From Candidatus Aquicultor primus (GTDB lineage: Bacteria > Actinomycetota > Aquicultoria > Aquicultorales > Aquicultoraceae): a stretch of 6,044 bases of DNA. The stretch spans positions 2,968 through 9,011 of the forward strand of contig MELI01000078.1 of NCBI GenBank assembly GCA_001767575.1, given 5' to 3'. Position 1 is the stretch's first letter, and each line of letters opens with the position of its first letter. Below, piece after piece: positions 5,531 to 6,044 of this stretch. Both the position numbers and the translations under genes were made by a program. The notes beneath the pieces are model-generated. The model was not told the DNA's origin. It saw nothing but the letters and a program-made list of their open reading frames with translations, and made no database searches.

Positions 5531-6044
5531 ATGCAAAAACTTTCTAACATCATAAAAACAGAAAACGGAGTAACATTGACCGAACTCATGGTCGCGCTGG
5601 GTCTTCTCAGCTTTGTTCTTGGCAGCATCTTTGCGCTTCTGCGTGTCGGCGAGGTCAACTGGAGTATATCAACCCAAAGAATGCAGGCGAGAGATGAGAT
5701 ATCAAGAGCGTCTTTTAAGCTTTCAGCAGACCTTAGAGGAGCTAAGAAAATCGAGATGGGCGAAGGACCTCTGGCATTGGCGGATGCAAACAGTGTCGTT
5801 TTTCATGCAAACGCCGACTCGGATGCCGAACCCGAGCGAATTCGCTATTATCTGGATGGAGATCGCCTTGTTAGAGCAGTGGTGCAACCTTCAAGCGCTA
5901 CACCGCCCTGGACATATACAGGCCAGGCCGAAGATTGGGTCGTAGCGCGCCATATCGGCAACGGCCAAGCTAACCCGCTATTTAAATATTTTGATGCAGC
6001 GGGCAACCAGGTAACATCGCTGCCAGCAAGTTCGGCCCAGCTTC
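5531..6044 (+). CDS. PilW/PulJ-like type IV prepilin, C-terminus cut by window edge
   Basis: An ATG at 5531 opens a frame that runs off the right edge after 171 residues. The leader MQKLSNIIKTENG is followed by VTLTELMVALGLLSFVLGSI, so prepilin peptidase should cut between Gly13 and Val14, leaving Glu18 at +5. Residues 14-38 form the hydrophobic assembly helix. The head continues with a helix (about 45-73) and a beta region, SVVFHANADSD and ERIRYYLDGDRLVRAVV (88-118), a layout typical of PilW/PulJ-type minor pilins. These sit with PilV-like proteins in the complex that starts pilus or pseudopilus assembly. Only one base separates it from the previous stop, and its ribosome site (AGG at 5521-5523) lies inside the previous gene, so the two should be translationally coupled. 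Further pilin genes probably follow to the right. PilW versus GspJ cannot be decided from this part. Confidence 0.85.
   Translation, partial: MQKLSNIIKTENGVTLTELMVALGLLSFVLGSIFALLRVGEVNWSISTQRMQARDEISRASFKLSADLRGAKKIEMGEGPLALADANSVVFHANADSDAEPERIRYYLDGDRLVRAVVQPSSATPPWTYTGQAEDWVVARHIGNGQANPLFKYFDAAGNQVTSLPASSAQL

Noticed and set aside
5434..5658. 74-residue minus-strand open frame across the pilin gene junction
   Set aside because: It is antisense to two well supported coding regions and has no family resemblance.
5613..5945. 110-residue plus-strand open frame overlapping the PilW-like gene
   Set aside because: It lies in another frame of the same DNA as a prepilin with an intact leader and conserved head. 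Its translation has no recognisable features.

Overview
The window reads as ordinary bacterial chromosome from a monoderm (Gram-positive-type) organism with a GC content I judge by eye to be near 50%. Three things support this. There is a sortase-type LPxTG surface protein. A capsule-type co-polymerase is fused to a bacterial tyrosine kinase. A DUF4012 membrane protein is present, a family common in Actinobacteria and Chloroflexi. The Ig-like domain of the LPxTG protein also resembles those of actinobacterial surface proteins, so an actinobacterial-type lineage is my best guess. No marker gene is present to prove it.

The left half (1-3214) is a leftward gene set on the minus strand. In transcription order it holds the LPxTG-anchored Ig-domain protein (2660-3214), the Wzz/BY-kinase polysaccharide autokinase (1069-2466, restarted at a GTG) and a DUF4012 protein (1-1042, cut by the window edge). 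The kinase and DUF4012 genes are only 27 bp apart and look co-transcribed. Together they suggest export, length control or attachment of a surface polysaccharide, with a small wall-anchored protein at the head.

The middle (3215-4026) is an 812-bp divergent intergenic region without a convincing gene. It holds a good minus-strand sigma70-type promoter (3343-3371) whose -35 box lies inside an inverted repeat. It also holds a run of hairpins (3378-3571) and a dyad (3904-3921) in front of the rightward genes.

The right part (4027-6044) is a rightward pair of type IV prepilin genes, 1 nt apart. The first is a 500-residue PilV-like minor pilin carrying about four tandem Ig-like/carboxypeptidase-regulatory-like beta domains. 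The second is a PilW/PulJ-like prepilin cut by the right edge. Both keep the class III prepilin cleavage site with Glu at +5. The whole window is therefore a cell-surface locus: polysaccharide and wall-anchored protein on one side, pilus tip or minor-pilin genes on the other.
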